64,000 nt of DNA from Pseudarthrobacter siccitolerans (GTDB lineage Bacteria; Actinomycetota; Actinomycetes; Actinomycetales; Micrococcaceae), in NCBI RefSeq assembly GCF_030823375.1, contig NZ_JAUSXB010000001.1, forward strand, positions 3,658,001 to 3,722,000. Direction: 5' to 3'. The notes beneath the pieces were generated by a model that saw only the letters and a list, made by a program, of their open reading frames with translations, was not told the origin of the DNA and ran no database searches. The translations under genes and the position numbers were made by a program. Below are positions 50,222 to 57,834 of the stretch, in pieces. Each line of letters begins with the position of its first letter. The stretch's first letter is position 1.

Positions 50222-50959
50222 TTACGTTTCGGTAGATGACCTCGGCGCGCGGGGTGGCCTCCGGCTTCTGACCCTGGCAGCCCAGATAAGCGCCAGGCCC
50301 ACAACGAAGCAGAGCACGGCGGTGTAGTTGATGATGAATTCGACCGCGCCCCATTCCGGTGGCACCACAGGGAACAGCAAAGTGAGGGCAATAGCCACTC
50401 CGCCTACGGCCAACAGCCCGGCGGCCAGCCGGACCAGCACAGGCAGCCTGCTGCCGACAGCACGCACCATGGCTGGCAGCAGAACCAGGGAAACGTAGGA
50501 CGGATAGGCGCGCCCGGCTGCCCCGTAGTACTCCACCAGCACAAAATTGCGTTCGCTCTTGCGTGATATTGCCAGCAGTCCTGCAGATGATCCTGAAGTG
50601 TCAATCAGGAAGAACACGCCTACCATCACCAGGGATATCACCAGCAGGACTGTCATCCCGGTTCTGCCCGTGATGAGCCGGTAGGCGTGGTCCGCACCGA
50701 AACCGCGGGTCACGCGGATGCCCACAAAGTAGATCGCGGCGAAGATGATGAAGCGCAGCAGCAGGTTGGCGAGGTTGATCCCGCCCAGGGCTGCGTCCAC
50801 AACAAGGTACGGTGCCTCGATGCTCAACAGGATGGCTGCGGTCATCAGGGCGAAGATGTAGAAAAGTGACCTGTTCTCACCGCGGATCGCGCTGGGGACG
50901 CGGGCCGCCGCGATAAGGCCGCAGGTGGCCAGTGTTGACCACTGGAGTATTTCGATCAT
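50222..50959 (-). CDS. Seven-helix membrane protein paired with a regulator
   Basis: A 245-residue integral membrane protein with about seven hydrophobic helices and a basic tail (RVRSRRPPRAPRSS). The stretch AARVPSAIRGENRSLFYIFALM resembles the MAB_1171c family of putative transporters that sit beside helix-turn-helix regulators in actinobacteria, but this one is shorter, so the assignment is tentative. Its ATG overlaps the regulator stop by four bases, so they are coupled. GGGAG lies eight bases before the start. Function unknown. Confidence 0.7.
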   Translation of the reverse strand: MIEILQWSTLATCGLIAAARVPSAIRGENRSLFYIFALMTAAILLSIEAPYLVVDAALGGINLANLLLRFIIFAAIYFVGIRVTRGFGADHAYRLITGRTGMTVLLVISLVMVGVFFLIDTSGSSAGLLAISRKSERNFVLVEYYGAAGRAYPSYVSLVLLPAMVRAVGSRLPVLVRLAAGLLAVGGVAIALTLLFPVVPPEWGAVEFIINYTAVLCFVVGLALIWAARVRSRRPPRAPRSSTET

Positions 50960-51693
50960 CCCAGGTTCTCCCAAATCTTTTCCGTTTGCGCCTGGTCCTG
51001 CTCCTGGCGTCGCAACACCTTGCCCAAGGCCTGCAGCCGGTCGCCGGCCAAAACGGCGAGGTCGCCGTCCGACAGGCTGGCCAGTGCGGCCCGGCGTGCA
51101 CCGGGGGCCCAGCCCGCTTCCTCTTCGGTAACGAGGCCGGTGGCCACCAGGCCGCCGGTCAGTCCAACCCCGGCCGCCCGGGCCGTGGCAACTGCCAGCT
51201 CAGCCGTCAGCCGGTTGGCCGTCAGCTGCGCCGAATAATTCTGGGGCGCAATCCCGGTCGCGGCAGAGACGCGGTGCCGCACCTCGCCGTCGTCAATTGC
51301 CTCAACCCAGTTCTTGACTGAGGTGGCGTGCGGCGCCGGCGAGAGGACGGGCGGTTCATCGCCGGCCTCCCTGCCGGGGTCCAGGGCCGGACGCGCCAGC
51401 ACGGCGCCCAACAGGTCGGCGGTGGAGATCTGGCTGACCAGTTCCCAGCGCGTGGGCGGCGGCTGGGGATCGGCCAACTGCCGGTAGGCCTCAAAATCGG
51501 CCAGGGCGGCCACCGGGTTGATGCCATAGGCGCGGCTGATGCTGACGACTGTGGTGACCGATACTTTTCCGCGGACCAGTTGCTGGGCGAGGGTGGTCCG
51601 CTTGATCCCGGAGATCCTGCAGACGTCAGCCGTGCTGGCCTCCGGCGCAACGCCTTGCAGCCAGCGCTGGAACGCCTTGGCGGGGAGGGTCAT
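50956..51693 (-). CDS. Helix-turn-helix regulator with C-terminal domain
   Basis: A 245-residue protein. The N-terminal region looks like an XRE-type helix-turn-helix (STADVCRISGIKRTTLAQQLVRGKVSVTTVVSISRAYGI, about residues 20-58); a second, similar helix set lies near 130-165 (VRHRVSAATGIAPQNYSAQL). The C-terminus has a possible coiled coil (LAGDRLQALGKVLRRQEQDQ). ATG 51693 with GAGAG six bases upstream. It is coupled to the membrane gene downstream and divergent from the ABC-F promoter region. The partner of the pair is unknown. Confidence 0.75.
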   Translation of the reverse strand: MTLPAKAFQRWLQGVAPEASTADVCRISGIKRTTLAQQLVRGKVSVTTVVSISRAYGINPVAALADFEAYRQLADPQPPPTRWELVSQISTADLLGAVLARPALDPGREAGDEPPVLSPAPHATSVKNWVEAIDDGEVRHRVSAATGIAPQNYSAQLTANRLTAELAVATARAAGVGLTGGLVATGLVTEEEAGWAPGARRAALASLSDGDLAVLAGDRLQALGKVLRRQEQDQAQTEKIWENLG

Positions 51694-51751
51694 AAAGGGC
51701 TCTCTGCAGAACGGATGGTGTGTTGAGTTTAGCTTCCGGTATCCCGCCGGT

Positions 51752-51780
51752 TTTACCCGGGCTCCGGTTTCGACTATGCT
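51752..51780 (+). promoter_or_regulatory. Promoter for the ABC-F operon
   Basis: TTTACC, 17-base spacer, TATGCT. The predicted start of transcription (about 51787) lies only a few bases before the attenuator hairpin at 51791. Confidence 0.6.
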
Positions 51781-51790
51781 TGATGGTCGA

Positions 51791-51838
51791 GCCCGTTGGT
51801 CCGTACACCCCCCAAGTCCGGACCAGCGGGTTCTTTTA
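51791..51838 (+). terminator. Promoter-proximal attenuator-like hairpin in the ABC-F leader
   Basis: Stem of 13 pairs, GCCCGTTGGTCCG/CGGACCAGCGGGT (two G-U pairs), 15-base loop, followed at once by TCTTTTAT. It looks like an intrinsic terminator in the 150-base leader of a translation-linked ABC-F gene, where drug-induced attenuation is known for several such genes. A possible 48-codon leader frame starts at 51784 (MVEPVGPYTPQVRTSG) and ends at 51929. Confidence 0.7.
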
Positions 51839-51941
51839 TGTCCGCCGCCTCCGGCGCCCTCCCTCCTGCGGATCAGCAAGGCTGATGCGCGCCGGAAAGT
51901 GGACAAACCGGCTGCGGATGCTCCGGTGAAAGGAAGGATCA

Positions 51942-53612
51942 ATGACTGCGACCCTTGTGGCCAAGGAGGTTTCCGGCGGTCACGACCACCGGCAGCTTTT
52001 CTCCCGGCTCTCCCTGACCGTTGCCCCCGGTGACGTTGTAGGCGTTGTGGGTGCCAACGGCGCCGGAAAGTCCACCTTGCTGCGGCTCCTGGCCGGTGTC
52101 GACCAGCCGCAGGAAGGAACGGTCAGCCTTGCCCCGGCAGACGCTTTCGTGGGCTGGCTTCCCCAGGAACACGAACGGATCCATGGTGAAACCGTGGCCG
52201 GCTACATCGCCCGGCGGACAGGCTGCGCCGAGGCCACAGTCGAGATGGAATCCACCGCCGAGGCGCTTGGCTCCGGCGCGCCCGGTGCCGATGATGCCTA
52301 TTCCCGGGCCTTTGACCGCTGGATGGCCTCAGGTGCCGCGGACCTCGATGAGCGCATCCCCGCTGTCCTGGCAGAGCTGGGCCTCGAAACCGGTGCTGAT
52401 GCCGAAATGACCGGCTTGTCCGGCGGCCAGGCGGCGCGGGTGGCGCTAGCGGCCCTGCTGCTGAGCCGGTTCGACGTTGTCCTCCTGGACGAACCCACGA
52501 ATGATCTGGACCTTGCCGGCCTGGCAAAACTGGAGGATTTTGTCCGGGGCCTGCGCGGCGGCGTAGTGCTGGTCAGCCACGACCGGGAATTCCTGGCCCG
52601 CTGCGTCACCACGGTGGTGGAGTTGGACCTGGCGCAGAATTCGGTAGCGGTTTACGACGGCGGCTACGACGCCTTCCTGGAGGAACGCGCCGTTTCACGG
52701 CGGCACGCACGCGAGAAGTATGAGGAGTTCGCCGCCACCAAAGCGGACCTGGTGTCCCGGGCGCGGACCCAGCGCGAGTGGAGTTCCCAGGGTGTGCGGA
52801 ACGCCATGAAGAAGAGCCCGGACAACGACAAGATCCGCCGGGCGGCCAGCACTGAGTCTTCGGAGAAGCAGGCCCAGAAGGTGCGGCAGATGGAATCGCG
52901 GATCGCCCGGCTGGACGTGGTGGAAGAGCCGCGGAAGGAATGGCAGCTGCAGTTCTCCATTGGCCAGGCGCCCCGCTCCAGCTCGGTCGTAGCCACCCTC
53001 CGTGACGCCGTGGTGAGCCAGGGCAGTTTCACCCTGGGCCCGGTAAATCTCCAGCTCAACGCGGGGGAGCGGATCGGCATTACCGGCCCTAACGGTGCCG
53101 GCAAGTCCACCCTGCTCCGCCTGCTGCTGGGCGGCCTCGCGCCGGAGTCCGGCAGCGCAGCCATGGGCGCTTCCGTGGCGATCGGCGAGATTGACCAGGC
53201 GCGCGGGCTGCTTGCCGGCCACCTTCCCCTGGCTGACGCTGTAGAGGCTGTCCTGGTGGACCTCACTCCGGCGGAGGTCCGCACGCTGCTGGCCAAGTTC
53301 GGCCTCAAGGCGGACCACACTGCCAGGACCATTGATTCGCTGTCGCCCGGTGAGCGCACCAGGGCGGCCTTGGCCCTGCTGCAGGCGCGGGGTGTGAACC
53401 TCCTTGTCCTGGACGAGCCAACGAACCATCTCGACCTGCCCGCCATCGAGCAGCTTGAGGAGGCGCTGGAAAGCTACGACGGCGCCCTGCTGCTGGTGAC
53501 GCACGACCGCAGGCTGCTGGAAAACGTGCGGCTGGATGTACGTTGGAATGTGGAGAACGGAACCGTCACTGAAGTGCTGGCCGACAGCGCCTTGAAAGGC
53601 AACCAAAAATGA
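51942..53612 (+). CDS. ABC-F family ATPase
   Basis: A 556-residue protein with two ABC domains and no membrane helices. Walker A sites are VGANGAGKSTLLRLL (about residue 36) and TGPNGAGKSTLLRLL (about 378); signature loops are LSGGQAARVALA and LSPGERTRAALA; Walker B sites are VVLLDEPTNDLD and LLVLDEPTNHLD. The linker between them (about 240-330) is highly charged and helical (RRHAREKYEEF, EKQAQKVRQMESRIA), as in ribosome-acting ABC-F proteins of the Msr/Vml/Lmr type. Its stop overlaps the next gene's start. Antibiotic protection is likely but unproven. Confidence 0.9.
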   Translation: MTATLVAKEVSGGHDHRQLFSRLSLTVAPGDVVGVVGANGAGKSTLLRLLAGVDQPQEGTVSLAPADAFVGWLPQEHERIHGETVAGYIARRTGCAEATVEMESTAEALGSGAPGADDAYSRAFDRWMASGAADLDERIPAVLAELGLETGADAEMTGLSGGQAARVALAALLLSRFDVVLLDEPTNDLDLAGLAKLEDFVRGLRGGVVLVSHDREFLARCVTTVVELDLAQNSVAVYDGGYDAFLEERAVSRRHAREKYEEFAATKADLVSRARTQREWSSQGVRNAMKKSPDNDKIRRAASTESSEKQAQKVRQMESRIARLDVVEEPRKEWQLQFSIGQAPRSSSVVATLRDAVVSQGSFTLGPVNLQLNAGERIGITGPNGAGKSTLLRLLLGGLAPESGSAAMGASVAIGEIDQARGLLAGHLPLADAVEAVLVDLTPAEVRTLLAKFGLKADHTARTIDSLSPGERTRAALALLQARGVNLLVLDEPTNHLDLPAIEQLEEALESYDGALLLVTHDRRLLENVRLDVRWNVENGTVTEVLADSALKGNQK

Positions 53613-55522
53613 GTATGGACAGGGTTGCCTGGAGCTCCCTCTACAACATCACCCGCGCCTCCAACGGCTCCAAGCCGTTCTCCAGGGAGCTCCTCAAGCG
53701 TGTGTTTGGTTTCGCGCGGCCGCACCGCGGCCGGCTGATCGCCTTCGTGCTGCTGTCCATCGTGATGGCCGTCCTGGCTGTGGCAACACCGGTGCTCGCC
53801 GGCCAGGTGGTGGACGCGATCATCGCGAAGACGGACGCCGGAACCGTGGTCTGGCTCGCAATACTGATTGCGATCGTGGCTGTGGCCGAGGCCGGGCTGG
53901 GACTCGTGACGCGTTGGTTGTCCGCTTCCATCGGCGAGGGCGTGATCCTGGACCTGCGCACCAAGGTGTTTGACCACGTGCAGAAGATGCCTATCGCCTT
54001 CTTTACCCGGACCCGCACCGGTGCCCTGGTGAGCCGTCTTAACAATGATGTGATCGGGGCGCAGTCGGCCTTCGCCGGCACGCTTTCCGGTGTGGTCAGC
54101 AATGCGGTGGCGCTGGCCCTGACCCTTGTGGTGATGCTGAATAAATCCTGGCTGGTGACTGTGCTTGCCATGATCCTGCTCCCGATCTTCCTCATCCCCG
54201 CCCGTCGTATGGGTTCCAGGCTGGCCGAGCTGCGCCGCGAAGCCGCCGAGCACAATGCCACCATGGGCACGCAGATGACCGAGCGCTTTTCCGCCCCTGG
54301 CGCCACCTTGGTGAAGCTCTTCGGGCGGCCGGACGAGGAATCCCGCGAGTTCGCCGTCCGCGCAGGCCGCGTCCGCGACATCGGGGTCCGTACTGCCATG
54401 CTGCAGTTCACCTTCGTGACCGCCCTGACGCTGGTCTCGGCGCTCGCCCTCGCTTTGGTGTACGGGCTGGGCGGCTGGCTGGCGCTGGGAGGGCAGCTGG
54501 CCGCGGGCGACGTCGTTGTATTGGCTCTGCTGCTCACGCGCCTCTACGCTCCGCTCACCGCCCTCTCCAACGCACGGGTGGAAATCATGAGTGCCCTGGT
54601 CAGCTTCGAGCGCGTCTTCGAAATCCTGGACCTCAAGCCGCTCATCCGCCAGAAGCCGGATGCTGTGGAATCGCCGCGCGGCCCGCTCTCCGTGGAGTTT
54701 GACGACGTCCAGTTCTCCTACCCCTCTGCGGACAAGGTGTCCCTGGCCTCCCTCGAAGACGTCTCCACCCTGGACACCCGCGGCGGCGAGGAAGTCCTGC
54801 ACGGGGTCAGCTTCCGGGTTGAGCCTGGGCAGACGGTGGCGCTGGTGGGCTCTTCGGGCGCCGGCAAGTCAACCATCGCCCAGCTGCTGGCCCGACTTTA
54901 TGACGTCGATTCCGGCGCCATCCGTTTTGGTGGCGTGAGGCCCGGAACAGGGGTGGATGTCCGCGACCTGACCTTCGATTCCCTCCGGGAGACCCTGGGA
55001 ATGGTCACCCAGGACGGCCACCTCTTCCACGAAACCATTGCCTCCAACCTCCGGCTGGCCAAGCCGGACGCCACGGACGAGGACATGTGGTCGGTCATCC
55101 GCCAGGCCCGGCTCGAAACCATGATCCGGTCCCTGCCGGACGGGCTGGACACCGTGGTGGGGGAGCGCGGCTACCGGCTCTCCGGCGGGGAACGGCAGCG
55201 GCTCACCATCGCGCGGCTACTCATCGCGCAGCCTCGCGTCGTCATCCTCGATGAGGCGACTGCCGCGCTGGATTCAACCAATGAAGCCGCCGTGCAGGCT
55301 GCCCTGGGCGCCGCGCTCGAGGGACGGACCGCCGTCGTCATTGCCCACCGGCTCTCCACCGTCCGTGCCGCCGACGCCATCCTGGTGGTGGAGGACGGCC
55401 GGATTGTGGAGCGCGGCACCCACACCGAACTGCTGGCCGCCGAAGGCCGTTATGCCGAGCTGTACCGGACGCAGTTCGCCGAAGCCACCGCAGTGGTCCA
55501 GGAAGCAGTTCCGGAGTTCTAG
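53609..55522 (+). CDS. ABC transporter, fused permease and ATPase
   Basis: A 637-residue half-transporter: six membrane helices in about residues 35-310 and an ABC domain from about 355 (VEFDDVQFSYPS). Walker A is GSSGAGKSTIAQLL, the signature loop is YRLSGGERQRLTIAR, and Walker B is VVILDEATAALD. It probably forms a homodimer and exports lipophilic compounds. The ATG overlaps the stop of the ABC-F gene, so the two are translationally coupled. Together they could protect the ribosome and expel the drug. Confidence 0.92.
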   Translation: MSMDRVAWSSLYNITRASNGSKPFSRELLKRVFGFARPHRGRLIAFVLLSIVMAVLAVATPVLAGQVVDAIIAKTDAGTVVWLAILIAIVAVAEAGLGLVTRWLSASIGEGVILDLRTKVFDHVQKMPIAFFTRTRTGALVSRLNNDVIGAQSAFAGTLSGVVSNAVALALTLVVMLNKSWLVTVLAMILLPIFLIPARRMGSRLAELRREAAEHNATMGTQMTERFSAPGATLVKLFGRPDEESREFAVRAGRVRDIGVRTAMLQFTFVTALTLVSALALALVYGLGGWLALGGQLAAGDVVVLALLLTRLYAPLTALSNARVEIMSALVSFERVFEILDLKPLIRQKPDAVESPRGPLSVEFDDVQFSYPSADKVSLASLEDVSTLDTRGGEEVLHGVSFRVEPGQTVALVGSSGAGKSTIAQLLARLYDVDSGAIRFGGVRPGTGVDVRDLTFDSLRETLGMVTQDGHLFHETIASNLRLAKPDATDEDMWSVIRQARLETMIRSLPDGLDTVVGERGYRLSGGERQRLTIARLLIAQPRVVILDEATAALDSTNEAAVQAALGAALEGRTAVVIAHRLSTVRAADAILVVEDGRIVERGTHTELLAAEGRYAELYRTQFAEATAVVQEAVPEF

Positions 55523-55525
55523 TTG

Positions 55526-55541
55526 CCCCGCGGCTTCGGGG
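55526..55541. terminator. Candidate terminator between ABC exporter and Nudix genes
   Basis: CCCCG-CGGCTT-CGGGG short hairpin in the 43-base gap between convergent genes. A 15-base direct repeat (55544-55558 and 55559-55573) follows and overlaps the end of the Nudix gene. Confidence 0.35.
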
Positions 55542-55565
55542 ACGGCGGCTTTAGGGCTGGCGGCT

Positions 55566-55982
55566 TCAGGGCTGGCGGGCCAGCACGGGCAGGATATGGT
55601 CCGTCAGGAGCGGGGCGAGGTCGCCGGGCAGTTCGGCGACCCCGTCCAGGGCTGGCAGGTCCAGCCACCGGATCTCCGCAATCTCCGCGGAGGGGCGGGC
55701 CTCCCACGTGCCCGGAGCCATAAACACCGTTGCCTCGATGTCAGTGGCAGCCTCGTTGGCGGCGTCGGCAATCCAGACCCCCATCAGCCTCAGTTCGCCT
55801 GGATCGAGGACGATCCCTACTTCCTCAGCCAGCTCCCGGGCAGCGGCCTGGACGGCGCTTTCGCCTGCTTCGGGCTTCCCGCCGGGGTGCATAAACATGG
55901 ACGTGCCGCGCTTCCTGACGGTCAGAAGCCGGCCGGCGTTGTCGAAGACGCAGACGGCCGAGACCACGATGCGGTTTTTCAT
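55566..55982 (-). CDS. Nudix hydrolase
   Basis: A 138-residue hydrolase of nucleoside-diphosphate-linked compounds. The Nudix box is GGKPEAGESAVQAAARELAEE followed by VGI, with the metal-binding REL-EE core near residues 54-60. The frame is open upstream, but ATG 55982 overlaps the stop of the DUF6314 gene (ATGA) and gives the normal MKNRIVVSAVCVFD start. A possible clean-up enzyme; substrate unknown. Confidence 0.92.
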   Translation of the reverse strand: MKNRIVVSAVCVFDNAGRLLTVRKRGTSMFMHPGGKPEAGESAVQAAARELAEEVGIVLDPGELRLMGVWIADAANEAATDIEATVFMAPGTWEARPSAEIAEIRWLDLPALDGVAELPGDLAPLLTDHILPVLARQP

Positions 55983-56473
55983 GCTTCCCGTTCCGCCCGC
56001 CGGACCAGCCGCGACGTGAGCAGCAGGTTTTTCCGCGGCCCCAAGACGTCCCAGCTGTAACTGAAGCTGTTGGCATCCGTGTAGTGGTAGGCCACGCGGT
56101 AGGTGTCGGGATCGCACCAGTGCTGGTCCAGGTTGGCCTCGGGAGAGAAGCTCATGCTGTGGAAGGGGCGGCCGTCCGGGAAGAAGAAGTCCAGCGCGTC
56201 GGGACGGGCAGTGGTTTTCAGCACGTAGTCGCGGGTGGCGGGGCCGGTAAAAGTAGGCCAGCGCATGGTGCCTTCCTCGCGGAGGGCCAGGCCGCCGTCG
56301 TCCGCGGGAACAAAATGTACGACGCCGGAGAAGGTTCCGCGGGTGCCAGCGGCGCGGTCCAGCAGGTCACGTTGGACCTTCCACAGTCCGGCCTCGGCAG
56401 GTTCGTGCCCTGTGGCCGCAGTTGGGCCGAGCAGGTAGGCGCGGAGGCCGAACTCCGGGGGAGGAACGTTCAA
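55979..56473 (-). CDS. DUF6314-family protein
   Basis: A 164-residue cytoplasmic protein of a small beta-barrel type: AGTRGTFSGVVHFVP, REEGTMRWPTFTGPATRDYVL, HWCDPDTYRVAYHYTDANSFSYSWDVLGPRKN and a basic end. The recurring strands and a conserved H-C-x-D-x-Y pattern suggest a lipocalin-like ligand barrel, but function is unknown. It is coupled to the Nudix gene, and its start lies two bases from the tRNA gene. Confidence 0.8.
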   Translation of the reverse strand: MNVPPPEFGLRAYLLGPTAATGHEPAEAGLWKVQRDLLDRAAGTRGTFSGVVHFVPADDGGLALREEGTMRWPTFTGPATRDYVLKTTARPDALDFFFPDGRPFHSMSFSPEANLDQHWCDPDTYRVAYHYTDANSFSYSWDVLGPRKNLLLTSRLVRRAEREA

Positions 56474-56474
56474 G

Positions 56475-56547
56475 TGCCCTCGATTGGAATCGAACCAACG
56501 ACACCGGCTTTAGGAGAGCCGTGCTCTATCCACTGAGCTACGAGGGC
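56475..56547 (-). tRNA. tRNA-Arg (anticodon CCT)
   Basis: Read on the minus strand the gene folds as a normal cloverleaf: acceptor stem GCCCTCG/CGAGGGC, discriminator A, D-arm with AGCTCAGTGGATAGAGC, anticodon stem CGGCT/AGCCG with loop CTCCTAA (anticodon CCT, reads AGG), and T-arm GGTTCGATTCC. No CCA is coded. It is next to DUF6314 on the same strand. Confidence 0.95.
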
Positions 56548-56631
56548 GCGCATCCGTTGGATCGGCAGGGCCGGGCCGTGGCGGACACGGATACAAGCAT
56601 ACAAGGTGCGGAGCCGTACTACGCTCAAGGC

Positions 56632-57396
56632 ATGAGTTCAGCGCCGTCCACATCGTCAGCCGCTGCCGTTATTCCGGACACCGCCTCCACCCGGCAGTAC
56701 ATCGGGGCGTGGTCGGTGCTCAGCGTGCTGCAGTATTTCGCGGCGGAAGCTGCGGTGATCCTGGCCTGGGCAGGTCCACGGCCCTACGACCTCCGCACGG
56801 GCTACATCAGTGACCTTGGTGCCTTGCACTGCGGTGTCTTTGACGGCCGTGCGGTGTGTTCGCCGTTGAACTGGCTGATGAACGCCTCCTTTGTGGTCCA
56901 GGGACTCGGGATGCTTTTGGGTGCGCTGCTGCTGAGCTCGGGGCTGCTGCGCGTGGCTGCCCTTGCCGGCGCCCGGGTGCAAGCGGGACGGCCGAGACCG
57001 TGGGTCGCTGCAGTCTGCGTGCGCCTGCTGATCGGAACGGCGGGGGCCGGCACGGTGATCGTGGGGCTGGTTCCAGAGGACGCCGGTTCCGGCTGGCACT
57101 ATTCCGGCGCCGTAATTTACTTCATTACAGGAGCGGCGGCCCTGCTGGTTCTGGGGTTCCTTTGGCTCCGGAAAACAGCTATGGCGTGGTTCATCCTGGC
57201 CTGCGGTGTCGTGTCCGCTGCTGCCTTGGTGACGGGCGGGCTGACCGGCATGCACGTGCCCGAACCCGGCACCTTGGAGCGGCTCATGGGTTACCCCGTT
57301 ACGGTGGGGATGGCGACCGCGGGTCTGGTCATCGCGCAGCGGGTGCGCCGGCACCGGAAGCAACGTGCCCAGCTGCGCGCCCGCGCAGCCCGCTGA
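56632..57396 (+). CDS. DUF998-family membrane protein
   Basis: A 254-residue six-helix membrane protein of the DUF998 family. YDLRTGYISDLGALHCGVF and FVVQGLGMLLGALLLSSG in helices 2-3 and GLVPEDAGSGWHYSGAVIYF in the middle are family blocks. It ends in a basic tail. The ATG at 56632 has a TACGCT -10-like hexamer six bases before it and no ribosome site, as for a leaderless message; the open frame further upstream overlaps the tRNA and is not coding. Function unknown. Confidence 0.88.
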   Translation: MSSAPSTSSAAAVIPDTASTRQYIGAWSVLSVLQYFAAEAAVILAWAGPRPYDLRTGYISDLGALHCGVFDGRAVCSPLNWLMNASFVVQGLGMLLGALLLSSGLLRVAALAGARVQAGRPRPWVAAVCVRLLIGTAGAGTVIVGLVPEDAGSGWHYSGAVIYFITGAAALLVLGFLWLRKTAMAWFILACGVVSAAALVTGGLTGMHVPEPGTLERLMGYPVTVGMATAGLVIAQRVRRHRKQRAQLRARAAR

Positions 57397-57421
57397 TGCC
57401 ACTTCGGCTGACCAGAACCGC

Positions 57422-57832
57422 TTACTTGACGAAGAACTCGCGGAACCTGCTCAGCGATTTCCCCCCCGAGTAGCCGAGTGTGCCAGCCCCGGCAGACACG
57501 GCGTCGTCCGGCGAGAAGATACCGACGGCGAAGGAACCCGACTCAAGCTCTTCAGTCGTCGCGAGAATCGGCGGGAGCGCATCGCCGAGAATTTTTGTGA
57601 GGCCGGCCTCGTCATAGCTGGACCCAACCAACTTCACGGTGATGAACTTTCCCGATGTGTTAAGAATTACGTCAACCTCCGCCGACTCGATTCCAGCAAC
57701 TGACATCGCGGCTTCGTGCATGTCGCCTTCCAGCCGGTCAGCAGTGGAAGGACCCTTCGCCATACACGCTGAGAGCCCTAAGGCCACCAACGCTAAGGCC
57801 AGCACCCTGGCAACGGTATAAAGTCGGCGCAT
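57422..57832 (-). CDS. Small lipoprotein in the type VII-like effector operon
   Basis: A 136-residue lipoprotein. The signal peptide ends in LGLSAC (Cys about residue 23). The mature part has a single compact alpha/beta domain of about 105 residues (AAMSVAGIESAEVDVILNTSGKFITVKLVG). It is not recognised as a named family. It is the last gene of an operon, two bases after the WXG100-hydrolase fusion. A role as an immunity or partner protein at the outer face of the membrane is a guess from position. Confidence 0.75.
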   Translation of the reverse strand: MRRLYTVARVLALALVALGLSACMAKGPSTADRLEGDMHEAAMSVAGIESAEVDVILNTSGKFITVKLVGSSYDEAGLTKILGDALPPILATTEELESGSFAVGIFSPDDAVSAGAGTLGYSGGKSLSRFREFFVK

Positions 57833-57834
57833 TA

